From: a virus
Reading direction: 5' to 3' (one strand)
Virus record (IMG/VR): IMGVR_UViG_3300030329_002898
Span: 1-47,450 of that record
DNA length: 47,450 bases
The position numbers and the translations under genes were made by a program. Positions 16,505 through 25,712 of the stretch are shown here, piece after piece; position 1 is the stretch's first letter, and each line of letters begins with the position of its first letter. The notes below the pieces were generated by a model. It ran no database searches, was not told the origin of the DNA, and was given only the letters and a program-made list of their open reading frames with translations.

Positions 16505-18074
16505 ATTTGCAGTAGAAGCAGAGTTTAAAGGTGTAGATAAATTTTCTAAGCCTTTAAGAAAAATGCAAAACAATGTTAACCGTTTTGCACAATCAGCAGA
16601 TAGAGATTTTAAGCGCGCCAAAATGAGTTTTAGTAAATTTAGTGGAGCGATTAAGGTTGGTGTCGGTGCTATTGCTGCTGGTACTACTGCAATGGGATTA
16701 GCTCTTGTTGATGCTACTAAAACTGGTATGCAATTTGAGCGCGCTATCTCAGAAGCTGCTGCAAGATTTGGCGGTATTCGTAGAGGATCAAAAGACTTTG
16801 AGGCTATTAAAAAAGCTGCAATGGATGCGGGTGCAACTACAGAAAAAACAGCCACAGAAGCTGCTCAAGCTCTTAACTTCTTGGCAATGGCTGGATTTAG
16901 TGCCAATGATGCTATTGCTGCACTTCCCTTAACTATTGATATGGCTACTGCTTCAGGTAATGAGCTTGCAAGAACTTCCGATATTTTAACCGATTCACTT
17001 GGATCATTTGGGCTTGAGTCAGATGATTCTGTACAGAAGTTAGCAAATCTCAATCGTGTTGCTGATGTGATGACTAAAACAACAGTCATTGCCAATACTA
17101 CTCTTGAAGACCTTTTTGAAACTATAAAAGACTCTGCTCCTATTGCTTCCGCTGCTGGAATTGAAATGGAAACGGTAAACGCTATGGCCGCTGCACTAGC
17201 GGGTTCTGGCATTAAAGCTACAAGAGCTGCTACAGCATTAAAAAATATTTTCGTTAAACTAGCAGCACCTACCGGAGAAAGCGCCAAAGTATTACGAGAT
17301 CTCAATATTCAGATGTTGGATATGGAGGGTAACTTAAGAGACCCACTGGATATACTTGATGAATTAAAAGAAAGTTTAAAAGGTTTTGGAACGGGGCAAC
17401 AATTAGGGATAACAGAGGCGATTTTTGGCAAAATACCTCTTGCCTCAGTTTCTAAATTCTTAGATACCGGAGTCGATCAAGCCCGCAAATTTAGAATTGA
17501 GTTACAAAACGCAAATGGAACGGTCAAAGATATGGCCGCATTTATTCGTGATGATGCTACAGGCGCCTTCGATGAGTTAATGAGTACTATTGAGGGCGTA
17601 AAGATTGATTTCTTTGAAGGCGAAAGTGGTCAAATAAAGAAGTTATTCAAGGATCTAACGCAACAGATAAGAGACAGTAAGCCGGAAATTATCGGTTTTA
17701 TGACTAGCTTTGCTAAGCTTTTTAAAGATGTCGTATCGACTGGAATTAAAGCCGTTGAGATTTTTCAGGAACTGGATGACCTTAGATTTTTTGCCCCTGG
17801 TGGCAAGGGCTTACTTGGTATTAAAGGTGGTGGTGATATTGGTCGAACTCTAAGCGGTCAACCCGATCTTAGACCAGTTGTGGAAGATGTGGAAATAGAC
17901 ACAACGCCAGCCCCAATAGTAGAGCCTGTTATAATTTCACCGGTTGAGCGTTCAGAAAATTTAAGAAATGATTCTACTAATAAGGTAATTATTAGTCCAG
18001 AAAAAGGACTGCAAGCCAAGCCGGATGGTGATTTAAATCCTAATGTAACCATAGAAAAAACAGGAGGATTTTAA
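16494..18074 (+). CDS. Tail tape measure protein (TP901 type, short)
   Basis: 526 residues. An N-terminal helical region of about 45 residues and a hydrophobic Gly/Ala segment (about 52-70) come first. Then follows the conserved tape-measure core (Phe-Glu-Arg-Ala-Ile-Ser-Glu-Ala-Ala-Ala-Arg-Phe-Gly-Gly; Ala-Leu-Asn-Phe-Leu-Ala-Met-Ala-Gly-Phe-Ser; Met-Ala-Ala-Ala-Leu-Ala-Gly-Ser-Gly). Around 526 residues is short for a tape measure, so a rather short tail of roughly Mu length or less is expected. The C-terminal ~80 residues are Pro-rich and low-complexity. Tape measures set tail length and are injected ahead of the DNA. Confidence 0.92.
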   Translation: MANKFAVEAEFKGVDKFSKPLRKMQNNVNRFAQSADRDFKRAKMSFSKFSGAIKVGVGAIAAGTTAMGLALVDATKTGMQFERAISEAAARFGGIRRGSKDFEAIKKAAMDAGATTEKTATEAAQALNFLAMAGFSANDAIAALPLTIDMATASGNELARTSDILTDSLGSFGLESDDSVQKLANLNRVADVMTKTTVIANTTLEDLFETIKDSAPIASAAGIEMETVNAMAAALAGSGIKATRAATALKNIFVKLAAPTGESAKVLRDLNIQMLDMEGNLRDPLDILDELKESLKGFGTGQQLGITEAIFGKIPLASVSKFLDTGVDQARKFRIELQNANGTVKDMAAFIRDDATGAFDELMSTIEGVKIDFFEGESGQIKKLFKDLTQQIRDSKPEIIGFMTSFAKLFKDVVSTGIKAVEIFQELDDLRFFAPGGKGLLGIKGGGDIGRTLSGQPDLRPVVEDVEIDTTPAPIVEPVIISPVERSENLRNDSTNKVIISPEKGLQAKPDGDLNPNVTIEKTGGF

Positions 18075-18077
18075 AAA

Positions 18078-19322
18078 ATGACTTGGGAAGGAAGACTAAA
18101 GCAAGCTGCTTATATCACTCCATCGGGTAATCGTATTACTTTTGATTATGAAGATGTAAGTATGAATGTTGATAAAAGAACCTCAGCTTTTGAGTTTCCT
18201 GAAGTAAACGGAACTTACATACAGGACAATGGACATTCGGGGCGGCGCTTCCCTCTTAATATTTTCTTTTGGGGTTCTGATTACGATTTAGAATCTAATG
18301 CTTTTTTGGATGCTCTTTTAGAGTCTGGTGTAGGTCAACTTGATCATCCTATCTATGGTTTGCGTGATGTGGTGCCATTCGGTACTATAGAAAGAATAGA
18401 CAATTTAAAAACGGCTGCAAATCAAGCAATATTTCAGGTTCTATTCTGGGAAACTACAGGCATAATTTACCCTACTAATCAAGGCGACCCTACAACAGGG
18501 GCACTAGGGGCAATTAAAGATTTTAGCGAGGGTGCAAGTGGACAATTTGGCGACTTACTTGATGTAGATTCTGCAATTGAGGAAGTAACTTTTATAGACG
18601 CTTTTCAGCAGGTTTTAAAGACTACTAAAAATGCACTACAAGTAGTTGCTGACACTCAGGACAATGTACGACGACAATTTAATGCCATTAATAATGCGAT
18701 AAATGAAAGTATTGAAATTCTCGTAGACACTCCAATAACTTTGGCTTTTCAGACTTTAGAACTTATACAAGCTCCGGGGCGTGCATTAACATCTATTACA
18801 GATCGTTTAGAGGGCTACGGAAATTTAGTAGAGTCACTAATTTCTGGTAATGGAGTTGCTGTTCAGTCTGGCAATGATTCAAGAGTCAATAATAAATTTC
18901 ACACCGCTGATTTATACGCTCAAGGTTATGTAAGCGGCGCTCTTATCTCTTCGGTGAACAATCAGTTTAAGACGCGTACAGAGGCAATTAATTCTGCTGA
19001 TTTATTATTTAATATGTTTGATCAGGTCACAGAATGGAGAGAAGAAAATTTTACAAGTTTAGAAATAATAGACACTGGTGAGGCTTATCAAGGCTTACAA
19101 GAGGCAGTAGCTATAACTGCTGGTTTCCTTGTTCAGATTTCTTTTACACTTTTGCAGGAAAGAAGATTTACGACAGATAGATCACATACAATGGTAGATT
19201 TAGTGGGGCAACTTTATGGAGAGATTGACGAGCAATTAGATTTTTTTATCGACTCCAATAATCTTACCGGATCAGAAATTTTAGAAATCCCCAAAGGTCG
19301 CGAAATAGTTTATTATGTCTGA
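18078..19322 (+). CDS. DNA circularisation/baseplate protein (Mu gpN-like)
   Basis: 414 residues. The N-terminal ~130 residues carry the DNA-circulation-domain pattern: Trp-Glu-Gly-Arg-Leu...Gly-Asn-Arg-Ile-Thr-Phe-Asp-Tyr-Glu-Asp-Val-Ser and Arg-Phe-Pro-Leu-Asn-Ile-Phe-Phe-Trp-Gly. The rest is helical. In Mu, gpN lies at the same place after the tape measure and belongs to the tail-hub assembly. The family name comes from a proposed role in circularising DNA, but a structural role is better supported. It overlaps gpP by 8 bp. Confidence 0.88.
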   Translation: MTWEGRLKQAAYITPSGNRITFDYEDVSMNVDKRTSAFEFPEVNGTYIQDNGHSGRRFPLNIFFWGSDYDLESNAFLDALLESGVGQLDHPIYGLRDVVPFGTIERIDNLKTAANQAIFQVLFWETTGIIYPTNQGDPTTGALGAIKDFSEGASGQFGDLLDVDSAIEEVTFIDAFQQVLKTTKNALQVVADTQDNVRRQFNAINNAINESIEILVDTPITLAFQTLELIQAPGRALTSITDRLEGYGNLVESLISGNGVAVQSGNDSRVNNKFHTADLYAQGYVSGALISSVNNQFKTRTEAINSADLLFNMFDQVTEWREENFTSLEIIDTGEAYQGLQEAVAITAGFLVQISFTLLQERRFTTDRSHTMVDLVGQLYGEIDEQLDFFIDSNNLTGSEILEIPKGREIVYYV

Positions 19323-20601
19323 GTATATAACAACATCCGGCGATACATTTGAAAATATTTCTCGTAAGAAATATGGTGTTAGCAATCAGGCAAGTTTAAT
19401 TAAGAATGCCAATCCTGGAGTTACTGAGCCTTTAATAGCTGGTGTTTCTTTAACAATTCCTGCTAATCCAATAAAGCCTAATGATTTAAGTCAGAATTTA
19501 TCTGTTATTCAAAATGATGAAACAAGTATAGAGATAGATGGTCAAATTTTTAAGTTTTGGGAATCTCTAAGTATTCAGGATAGATTTGACGGTATATCGA
19601 GCTTTAAGTTTAATGCACCTTTTGACTCTGTTTTTCCTGCCTTTAAAGATATTTTTAAACCTTTTACATATAAGCCTATACAAATTTATGTAGGTGGTGA
19701 AACAAGGTTTACAGGTACAGTCGTGGCTATTCGTCCAACTATTGAAGCTGACAGAAAAGCCGTCAGTGTGTCGGGATATGCTACACCTGGAGTATTGCAA
19801 GATTGTACGCCATTTGCGCCCAATGATGATTATCAATTAGAGTTTGTTAATGTTGGAGTTGTCGATATAGCTTATTCCCTTGGAATACCCTTTGGCGTTC
19901 AGGCCATCGGGGGAGTAGGTGCTGCCGATGCCGCTGTATTTAAGCAAGCAGTGGCAATAGAGCCTAACGAAAGAGTCATGCCATTTTTAGCAGGATTGGC
20001 ACGTCAAAGAAACCTAATTATATCAAATGATCCAAGCGGTGAACTTGTTTTTTATCAAGAATCACCGCTGCCGGGTAGTCCTGATAATGTTTTTGGCCCT
20101 TCTGGATTAGGTCAATTAGCAGCAACATTAGAGCAAGGATTTCAGCCATTACTGGATGTTTCGCCATCTTTTAGAGAGCAGGAATACTATAGTCATATTA
20201 CAGCACTTCAACCTTATTTATTAGGGTATAGAGTTAGACAGTTTTCGGTTAAAAATGATAGATTACCTACTGTAACCAGACCTTATACTTTTTATGCAAA
20301 TGATGCCGAAAATATTGCACAGGTACAAACAACTGCAAAGGCTAAAGCCGGATATATGTTTGCAAATGCAGTAGAATACTCAGTTGAGGTTAATACATGG
20401 CGTACATCTACCGGTCAACTATGGAAAGTAGGGGACTTTATATCTTTAAAAGCTCCAGATGCAATGATTTTTAATGCCTACACATTTTTAATTCGTGGTG
20501 TAAATTTTATAAGAACATCAACAGCTACTAAGGCTGTAATAAATTTAGTTATACCGGGAAGTTTTTCCGGTAAAGTGCCGGAGTCAATGCCGTGGGATTA
20601 G
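19315..20601 (+). CDS. Baseplate hub protein (Mu gpP-like) with N-terminal LysM-like domain
   Basis: 428 residues. Residues 1-52 read like a LysM domain (Thr-Ser-Gly-Asp-Thr-Phe-Glu-Asn-Ile-Ser-Arg-Lys-Lys-Tyr-Gly...Ala-Gly-Val-Ser-Leu-Thr-Ile-Pro), which may touch peptidoglycan or hold the baseplate. From about 65 on it has the gp27-like hub pattern of Mu gp44, including Phe-Lys-Pro-Phe-Thr-Tyr-Lys-Pro-Ile-Gln-Ile-Tyr-Val-Gly-Gly and the Trp-Lys-Val-Gly-Asp-Phe closing strand. The hub links tube and spike. The end overlaps the spike gene by 10 bp. Confidence 0.85.
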   Translation: MSEYITTSGDTFENISRKKYGVSNQASLIKNANPGVTEPLIAGVSLTIPANPIKPNDLSQNLSVIQNDETSIEIDGQIFKFWESLSIQDRFDGISSFKFNAPFDSVFPAFKDIFKPFTYKPIQIYVGGETRFTGTVVAIRPTIEADRKAVSVSGYATPGVLQDCTPFAPNDDYQLEFVNVGVVDIAYSLGIPFGVQAIGGVGAADAAVFKQAVAIEPNERVMPFLAGLARQRNLIISNDPSGELVFYQESPLPGSPDNVFGPSGLGQLAATLEQGFQPLLDVSPSFREQEYYSHITALQPYLLGYRVRQFSVKNDRLPTVTRPYTFYANDAENIAQVQTTAKAKAGYMFANAVEYSVEVNTWRTSTGQLWKVGDFISLKAPDAMIFNAYTFLIRGVNFIRTSTATKAVINLVIPGSFSGKVPESMPWD

Positions 20602-21302
20602 TAAGTAAACTTTTATCATTTATTAGAACCGAGCGTTTTAATACTCCGATAAGTGACGTGAAAGTCGATATAGGTGGCAGACCTCTTAAAACACTCGAGC
20701 ACTTTTCGGCGCCAGGTGATGATTCTTTTCCTTTAGTTGGTGACTATGTAGCGGCTTTGAGCCAAATACAAACCGGTCGCATGTCTGCTGTTGGTTATCA
20801 TGACCCAATAAACACGCCAGTAACTTTAGCCGGTGGAAAGAGGATTTACGCTAGAAATGAAAGCGGCGAATCAATTTCTCAAGTTTGGCTAAAGAATGAT
20901 AAAAACATTCAAATAGATAATGAATTTGGATTTGCGACTATCACCCCTGAAGGAATAATTAAAGTTAATAATTCTATCGCTGAGGGGACATTTTTTGAAA
21001 CTGGCAAAATTCTATTAAATAACGCTGTAGCCTCTGCAACACTTTTTGAAAATGGTAAAATAGCCTTAACTAATGGTTTGGGAACTATAAGCATAGCAAG
21101 TAATGGTGATGTTGATTTTGATAATGGATCAGGTTTTATTAAAATAGATTCAAGTGGTAATGTTAATATCAATGGTGTAATTATAGATAGTAGCGGCGAT
21201 ATAACAGCGCCTAATTCATTGGTACTTAATAGTAAAGAGCTTAACAGCCATACACATGGTGGAGTACAGTCTGGTGGTAGTAATACGGGGCCAAATAATT
21301 AA
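20592..21302 (+). CDS. Baseplate central spike (Mu gp45 / P2 gpV-like)
   Basis: The start is GTG at 20592, with GGAG eight bases upstream inside the hub gene. The 236 residues comprise an OB-like N-terminal half, a repetitive beta-helical stalk of Gly-Lys-Ile/Asn-Gly repeats (about 115-205), and a C-terminal His-Thr-His-Gly-Gly (H220, H222) with a Gly-Gly...Thr-Gly-Pro tail. In P2 gpV and related spikes this HxH motif binds an iron ion at the sharp tip that pierces the outer membrane, which implies a Gram-negative host. Confidence 0.9.
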   Translation: MGLVSKLLSFIRTERFNTPISDVKVDIGGRPLKTLEHFSAPGDDSFPLVGDYVAALSQIQTGRMSAVGYHDPINTPVTLAGGKRIYARNESGESISQVWLKNDKNIQIDNEFGFATITPEGIIKVNNSIAEGTFFETGKILLNNAVASATLFENGKIALTNGLGTISIASNGDVDFDNGSGFIKIDSSGNVNINGVIIDSSGDITAPNSLVLNSKELNSHTHGGVQSGGSNTGPNN

Positions 21303-24032
21303 ATGAGTGATGTATATTTATTTCAAACAAATGATGACGGTGAAATTTGCATAGAGAATGGATTTGTCAGCCTAACTGGTGGTTTAGATACTGCTGCTTA
21401 TTTGTCACTGTTTGGCGGCAATGAACAAGATGACGGGTCACAGAATACCAGTCTCAATTACTGGGGTAATATTCTTGAGAATGACAAAGCATTTCAATAT
21501 AGAAGCCAAACACAATATTTATTGAGGTCTATACCGTCAGTCAGCTCTAACTTATTGAGAATCGAAGAGGCCGTCTTACGAGATCTACAATGGATGCTAG
21601 ATAATAATGTCGCTTCTTCTATAGAAGTAGCTGCAACTATACCTAATGTTAATCGCGTAAATATCGCTATTACAATTTTAGCTCAAGGCGACGAATCAGA
21701 ATTTAATTTTACAGAAAATTGGATTCAAGGCGGTGGTACTTGTGGTTATCAAACAAATAATGATGAAGGCCCAACAGTTTTATCATATCCTGTTATTTCT
21801 GGTGGTACTGGTATCGGTCAATTATTAACTTGCACTACTGGCACTTACACCGGATCACCTACACCATTTATCACAAGACAATGGTTAAGAAACGGATTAC
21901 CCATATCAGGCGCAACAGGATTTAATTATACTACTGTCGATGATGATGATGGAACAGCTATAACGTGTGAAGAGACGGCAACTAATTACCTTGGTGATAT
22001 TCAGGCAATATCAAATTCTATAAATATAAGTGGTGCAGTCCAAGCTACATCTATCTACGACCAAGACCACAGTCTAATTAATCTAACTACAAACCCTATT
22101 GATTTGACCGGATTGGATATAGATAATTATGACTATATGTACGCTATATACGCTAGACCTCTTGTCACTACGAGTCAAGTAAGAATGACGTTCAACAACG
22201 ACGTTGGAAATAACTATGACAAGTTTAGAATGACAGGCGCATCTACTCATGCTGCGTCTCGTTCGGATGATCAGCCGTTTATGGTTTTAGCTGAAACTCC
22301 TTCAGGTGGCCCTACTCTATCTGTAGGTACTATTACTGGATCTAGTGACACAGACAAATTAGTCAGAGGGTTACTGTCTGAGGATTCGGGTACAGTCGAA
22401 ATACATGATCAGTCGCAATACTGGACGAATACGGTTGATAATATGACCTCTTTACAGCTTATTGGAACGACTGGTGCTATTAACTCTGTCAGCGTCCATA
22501 TAATGCTATGGCAGGTAGAAAAAGGAGAAGGCAAAGAAGGATGGGAAAAAGTCAGTACGTTAGAGTGGGATGTAGAAGAAGGTGGAAAATCGTTTACCGG
22601 ACTTGATGGAAACACGGATAAAAAATACTGGATAGAATACAAGTCAGACATATCTGCGGCATTAACTATTAATGGAGACGAAAGTACTTATTACGTATCG
22701 CAGAAAATGAAGAATAGAGATGGTGTATTGACCGCTGCCAATGAGACAATGGATTATGCATTATTGTCTGGTACAGAAGCTGACGTTATAGTACACACTG
22801 AAAGTGGTCAGAACAGGTTAATATCAGTTGACGCTTCGAATACTTATGCTTTTATGAACAGGTACTATTTGTGGGTATCTACAGGAGGTCTTGCCACAAA
22901 TCCATGGTCTTCATGGGCGGACTCAAACGATCCATCAAATCAAACAACAATTGTAGATACTAGTACTAACGTGACTCGCACAGCGACTACTACAGTAGAC
23001 TTCAACGAAGAATTAGGTCTATATATGTTTGCTAGGCATGGAAGTAACAGTAATGACGAGTCCTACTTTAAAGCAGAATTTAAAGATTCTTTAGGGGCTG
23101 CTGTTGGTACTTTTGAGGCAGAAAAGTGGGCTCCTTACAAAGGCAGAGTAAAGTTTACTGACGATACAGGTTTGGTAAGCTACCACAGCACAGGTACTAG
23201 TAGCTTCTCATTCGTGCGAGGATATATAACATTTTCTAACGGCAGAATATATTATGATCCAGATAATCCATCAGGGTCAGGTAGAGTGACTGCTTGTAAC
23301 TTTTCCTTTGATTATTCAACAGTTGAAACAGTTGATATAACTTGTTCGTCTTTAGGGTCTCTTTCTAGCAGTAGTGCAGATTCTAGATTTGGTACTATTT
23401 CAAGATCACTGTGGAAAAGAGAGCTACAAGACATAAGAGGAGTATATTATCAAGACGATGTTAGTAATATAACATCTATAGATATAACGCCAGCAGCAAT
23501 TAGTTCAGGGTCAGCTACATTGTATAAAGAAGTCGGTAATACTGACCTGATTCCTTTTACTTTGGTGGATACTATAGATGTCGATGGTGATTTTACCGCA
23601 GGAGAAACAATAACAGTAAATGGTGATGCAGATGTTATGTACAAAATAACGTGCGAAGCATCTTCCTCGTTAACTTCAGGGTCATCAATCCTTGCTCAGT
23701 TCAACGGAGATACTACAGCTTCAAACTATCCTTGGAGACGGTTGGCAGCAGAAGATAGTGCAGAGTCATCTTCGTTTAGTGCTGGATCTGGTAGCTTGAT
23801 TCTAGCTCCTATTAGTAACGATCAAGGATATAGTGAGACTTATGTATACGCTAAATCAGGTGACGCTAGAGCAGCAATAACGAAAACTGGGTTTATTCGA
23901 TCCTCATCTAGCGACGGACTGCGCATATATAGTCAACTATGGGACAACAGTATCGACAATATTACAAGTATTAAGATATATGGGCCTTCATCATTAAAAG
24001 CTAAAATTAAAATCTGGAAATTAAGAACATGA
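21303..24032 (+). CDS. Baseplate protein gp46-like fused to Ig-like and repeated beta domains
   Basis: 909 residues. Only residues 1-145 match the Mu gp46/gpW-type baseplate family (Trp-Gly-Asn-Ile-Leu-Glu, Tyr-Leu-Leu-Arg-Ser-Ile-Pro, Asp-Leu-Gln-Trp-Met-Leu), which is normally about that long. Residues 155-243 form an Ig-like domain (Arg-Gln-Trp-Leu-Arg-Asn-Gly...Ile-Thr-Cys-Glu-Glu-Thr-Ala-Thr-Asn). Two copies of a beta domain follow at about 255-405 and 765-909, with a probable third partial copy from 412. No stop or frameshift separates the parts. Codon choice seems to change in the extension, suggesting acquisition. A receptor-binding or adhesive function carried directly on the baseplate wedge is likely. 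Confidence 0.85.
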   Translation: MSDVYLFQTNDDGEICIENGFVSLTGGLDTAAYLSLFGGNEQDDGSQNTSLNYWGNILENDKAFQYRSQTQYLLRSIPSVSSNLLRIEEAVLRDLQWMLDNNVASSIEVAATIPNVNRVNIAITILAQGDESEFNFTENWIQGGGTCGYQTNNDEGPTVLSYPVISGGTGIGQLLTCTTGTYTGSPTPFITRQWLRNGLPISGATGFNYTTVDDDDGTAITCEETATNYLGDIQAISNSINISGAVQATSIYDQDHSLINLTTNPIDLTGLDIDNYDYMYAIYARPLVTTSQVRMTFNNDVGNNYDKFRMTGASTHAASRSDDQPFMVLAETPSGGPTLSVGTITGSSDTDKLVRGLLSEDSGTVEIHDQSQYWTNTVDNMTSLQLIGTTGAINSVSVHIMLWQVEKGEGKEGWEKVSTLEWDVEEGGKSFTGLDGNTDKKYWIEYKSDISAALTINGDESTYYVSQKMKNRDGVLTAANETMDYALLSGTEADVIVHTESGQNRLISVDASNTYAFMNRYYLWVSTGGLATNPWSSWADSNDPSNQTTIVDTSTNVTRTATTTVDFNEELGLYMFARHGSNSNDESYFKAEFKDSLGAAVGTFEAEKWAPYKGRVKFTDDTGLVSYHSTGTSSFSFVRGYITFSNGRIYYDPDNPSGSGRVTACNFSFDYSTVETVDITCSSLGSLSSSSADSRFGTISRSLWKRELQDIRGVYYQDDVSNITSIDITPAAISSGSATLYKEVGNTDLIPFTLVDTIDVDGDFTAGETITVNGDADVMYKITCEASSSLTSGSSILAQFNGDTTASNYPWRRLAAEDSAESSSFSAGSGSLILAPISNDQGYSETYVYAKSGDARAAITKTGFIRSSSSDGLRIYSQLWDNSIDNITSIKIYGPSSLKAKIKIWKLRT

Positions 24033-24499
24033 CAATATACACAAAAATAGTCAATAACAGAGTCGAGCTATCGCTATTCGACGATGGATCTGGATGGACG
24101 ATGCATGACACAGATAACCCATCGGCAAAAAGTTCTAAGTGGTGGGTTATTGAAGGTGGTCAAGTCAGAGAACCTAATAGTGATGAACTACAGGCAAGAG
24201 AAGACGCCAAAGAACTTAATCGTATATCTAACTTAGAGTCTCAGACTAGATCTTTCCAAGAGTCTAGACATCTATTTGCTTGTCCTGCCAATTTTTATGC
24301 TATAATTGTAGCTGCTAAAATAGCTGGAAAAGTTGGCCCTAAAGTAACTAAATGCTTAGAAGATTTGCAAAGACTATGGAATTTATACGAATCTGCTAAG
24401 GCTGATACAACAATAAATGTAATAGATTTTTCAAGTATAGATACACCTATTTCTCATTCATTTGATGAGGTAGAAGCTGAAATATCATCATTATTATAG
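24029..24499 (+). CDS. Hypothetical protein between gp46- and gp47-like genes (156 aa)
   Basis: The ATG overlaps the upstream stop (ATGA). The N-terminal 60 residues are beta-rich (Phe-Asp-Asp-Gly-Ser-Gly-Trp-Thr-Met-His) with Lys-Trp-Trp-Val-Ile, and the C-terminal 95 residues are helical. This resembles small tail-fibre assembly chaperones, and coupling to the giant gp46-like protein supports a helper role. It has no counterpart at this position in Mu. Family not recognised. Confidence 0.65.
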   Translation: MTIYTKIVNNRVELSLFDDGSGWTMHDTDNPSAKSSKWWVIEGGQVREPNSDELQAREDAKELNRISNLESQTRSFQESRHLFACPANFYAIIVAAKIAGKVGPKVTKCLEDLQRLWNLYESAKADTTINVIDFSSIDTPISHSFDEVEAEISSLL

Positions 24500-24509
24500 G
24501 TTTTATAAA

Positions 24510-25712
24510 ATGGCACTTTCGACACCGACGACAAAAGAAATAAATGATAATATCATTGCACAATTGGAAAGTTCTATAGGTCAATCTATACCGCTTTTAC
24601 CTAAAAGTTTTTTGAGAGTATTAGCCAAAACATTAGCGGCTGTATTTACATTACTTTATAAATATTGTGGTTTCATATTTTTACAGATTTTTGTTAAAAC
24701 TGCCAGTATTAAAGAGACAGAAATAAATGGTCAAATTGTTTCTCCTCTTATAGAATGGGGTCGTTTAGTTGGCGAAGGTGATCCAGTGGCGGCAACTAAT
24801 GCACAATTAAACATTCAAATTACTGTAGAGAATCAAGCCGGAACTTTAAGTAGTGGCGCTCAGTTAGTCGGGGCGACTAATGGCGTAACTTACCTAACTT
24901 TAACAGCTGTTAATCTTGATGCCCCTACAAAGAATGTTGAAGTTTTAGCCGTGGCTGACCAGTCTGGTGGTGGTGGTGCTGGTGTTATTGGTAATTTAAA
25001 TCCAAGTGAAATTTTAAATTTTGCTAATCCATTGCCAAATGTAGCAAGTGAAACTGTTGTTATATCTCAAACAGTTACCGCTGCCGATAAAGAGGGTACA
25101 GAATTTTATAGGCAAAGAATAATTGATAAGTTCCAGAAACGTCCACAAGGCGGCGCATATGCTGACTATGAGGATTGGGGCGAAGAGGTAGCAGGTATAA
25201 TAAACGTTTATCCCTATACTTCTGATTGTCCTGGCCAAGTAGATGTATATTCAGAAGCGACAGAAGCCTCTAGTGGCTCACCGGATGGCATACCAACCAC
25301 AGCACAATTACAAGCTGTTAAAGACTCTATAGAGCTTAATGGAAATGGTTTAGCAAGCAGAAGACCGGCGGGCGCACTTGTTAATTCTTTGCCTATAACA
25401 AGACGTGTATTTGACGTTACTGTTACTGGATTAGATGTAGAAGATACAGCAACAGTACAGCAGCAAATTAATGAAGCTGTATCTGAATACTTTACCAACA
25501 GTGAGCCTTTTATTGCAGGATTGAGCATATTGCCCAGATTAGATAGAATTACTAATACTGGTGTAGGTGGAATTGTTGACGATATAGTTTCTGCAAATGG
25601 TGGAGTTTTTGCCGGTGTACTAGTGCAAACAAATGGATCTGGCGTAAATATTTACCAATTACAAGAAGGCGAAAAAGCAAAGTTAAATGATTCTGGGGTT
25701 GTCTTTGCATAA
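24510..25712 (+). CDS. Baseplate J-like protein (Mu gp47)
   Basis: 400 residues, matching the baseplate-J family. It has an N-terminal helical part (Pro-Lys-Ser-Phe-Leu-Arg-Val-Leu-Ala-Lys), a central Leu-Val-Gly-Ala-Thr-Asn-Gly-Val-Thr-Tyr strand, and the diagnostic Gly-Thr-Glu-Phe-Tyr-Arg-Gln-Arg-Ile followed by Pro-Gln-Gly-Gly-Ala-Tyr-Ala-Asp-Tyr-Glu. It forms the peripheral baseplate wedge with gp46 and gp48. Its stop overlaps the next ATG by one base. Confidence 0.92.
   Translation: MALSTPTTKEINDNIIAQLESSIGQSIPLLPKSFLRVLAKTLAAVFTLLYKYCGFIFLQIFVKTASIKETEINGQIVSPLIEWGRLVGEGDPVAATNAQLNIQITVENQAGTLSSGAQLVGATNGVTYLTLTAVNLDAPTKNVEVLAVADQSGGGGAGVIGNLNPSEILNFANPLPNVASETVVISQTVTAADKEGTEFYRQRIIDKFQKRPQGGAYADYEDWGEEVAGIINVYPYTSDCPGQVDVYSEATEASSGSPDGIPTTAQLQAVKDSIELNGNGLASRRPAGALVNSLPITRRVFDVTVTGLDVEDTATVQQQINEAVSEYFTNSEPFIAGLSILPRLDRITNTGVGGIVDDIVSANGGVFAGVLVQTNGSGVNIYQLQEGEKAKLNDSGVVFA

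Noticed and set aside
16487-17305. Long minus-strand frames opposite the tape measure gene
   Set aside because: Shadow frames caused by Ala-rich coding on the plus strand; no ribosome sites, and the plus-strand protein has clear family features.
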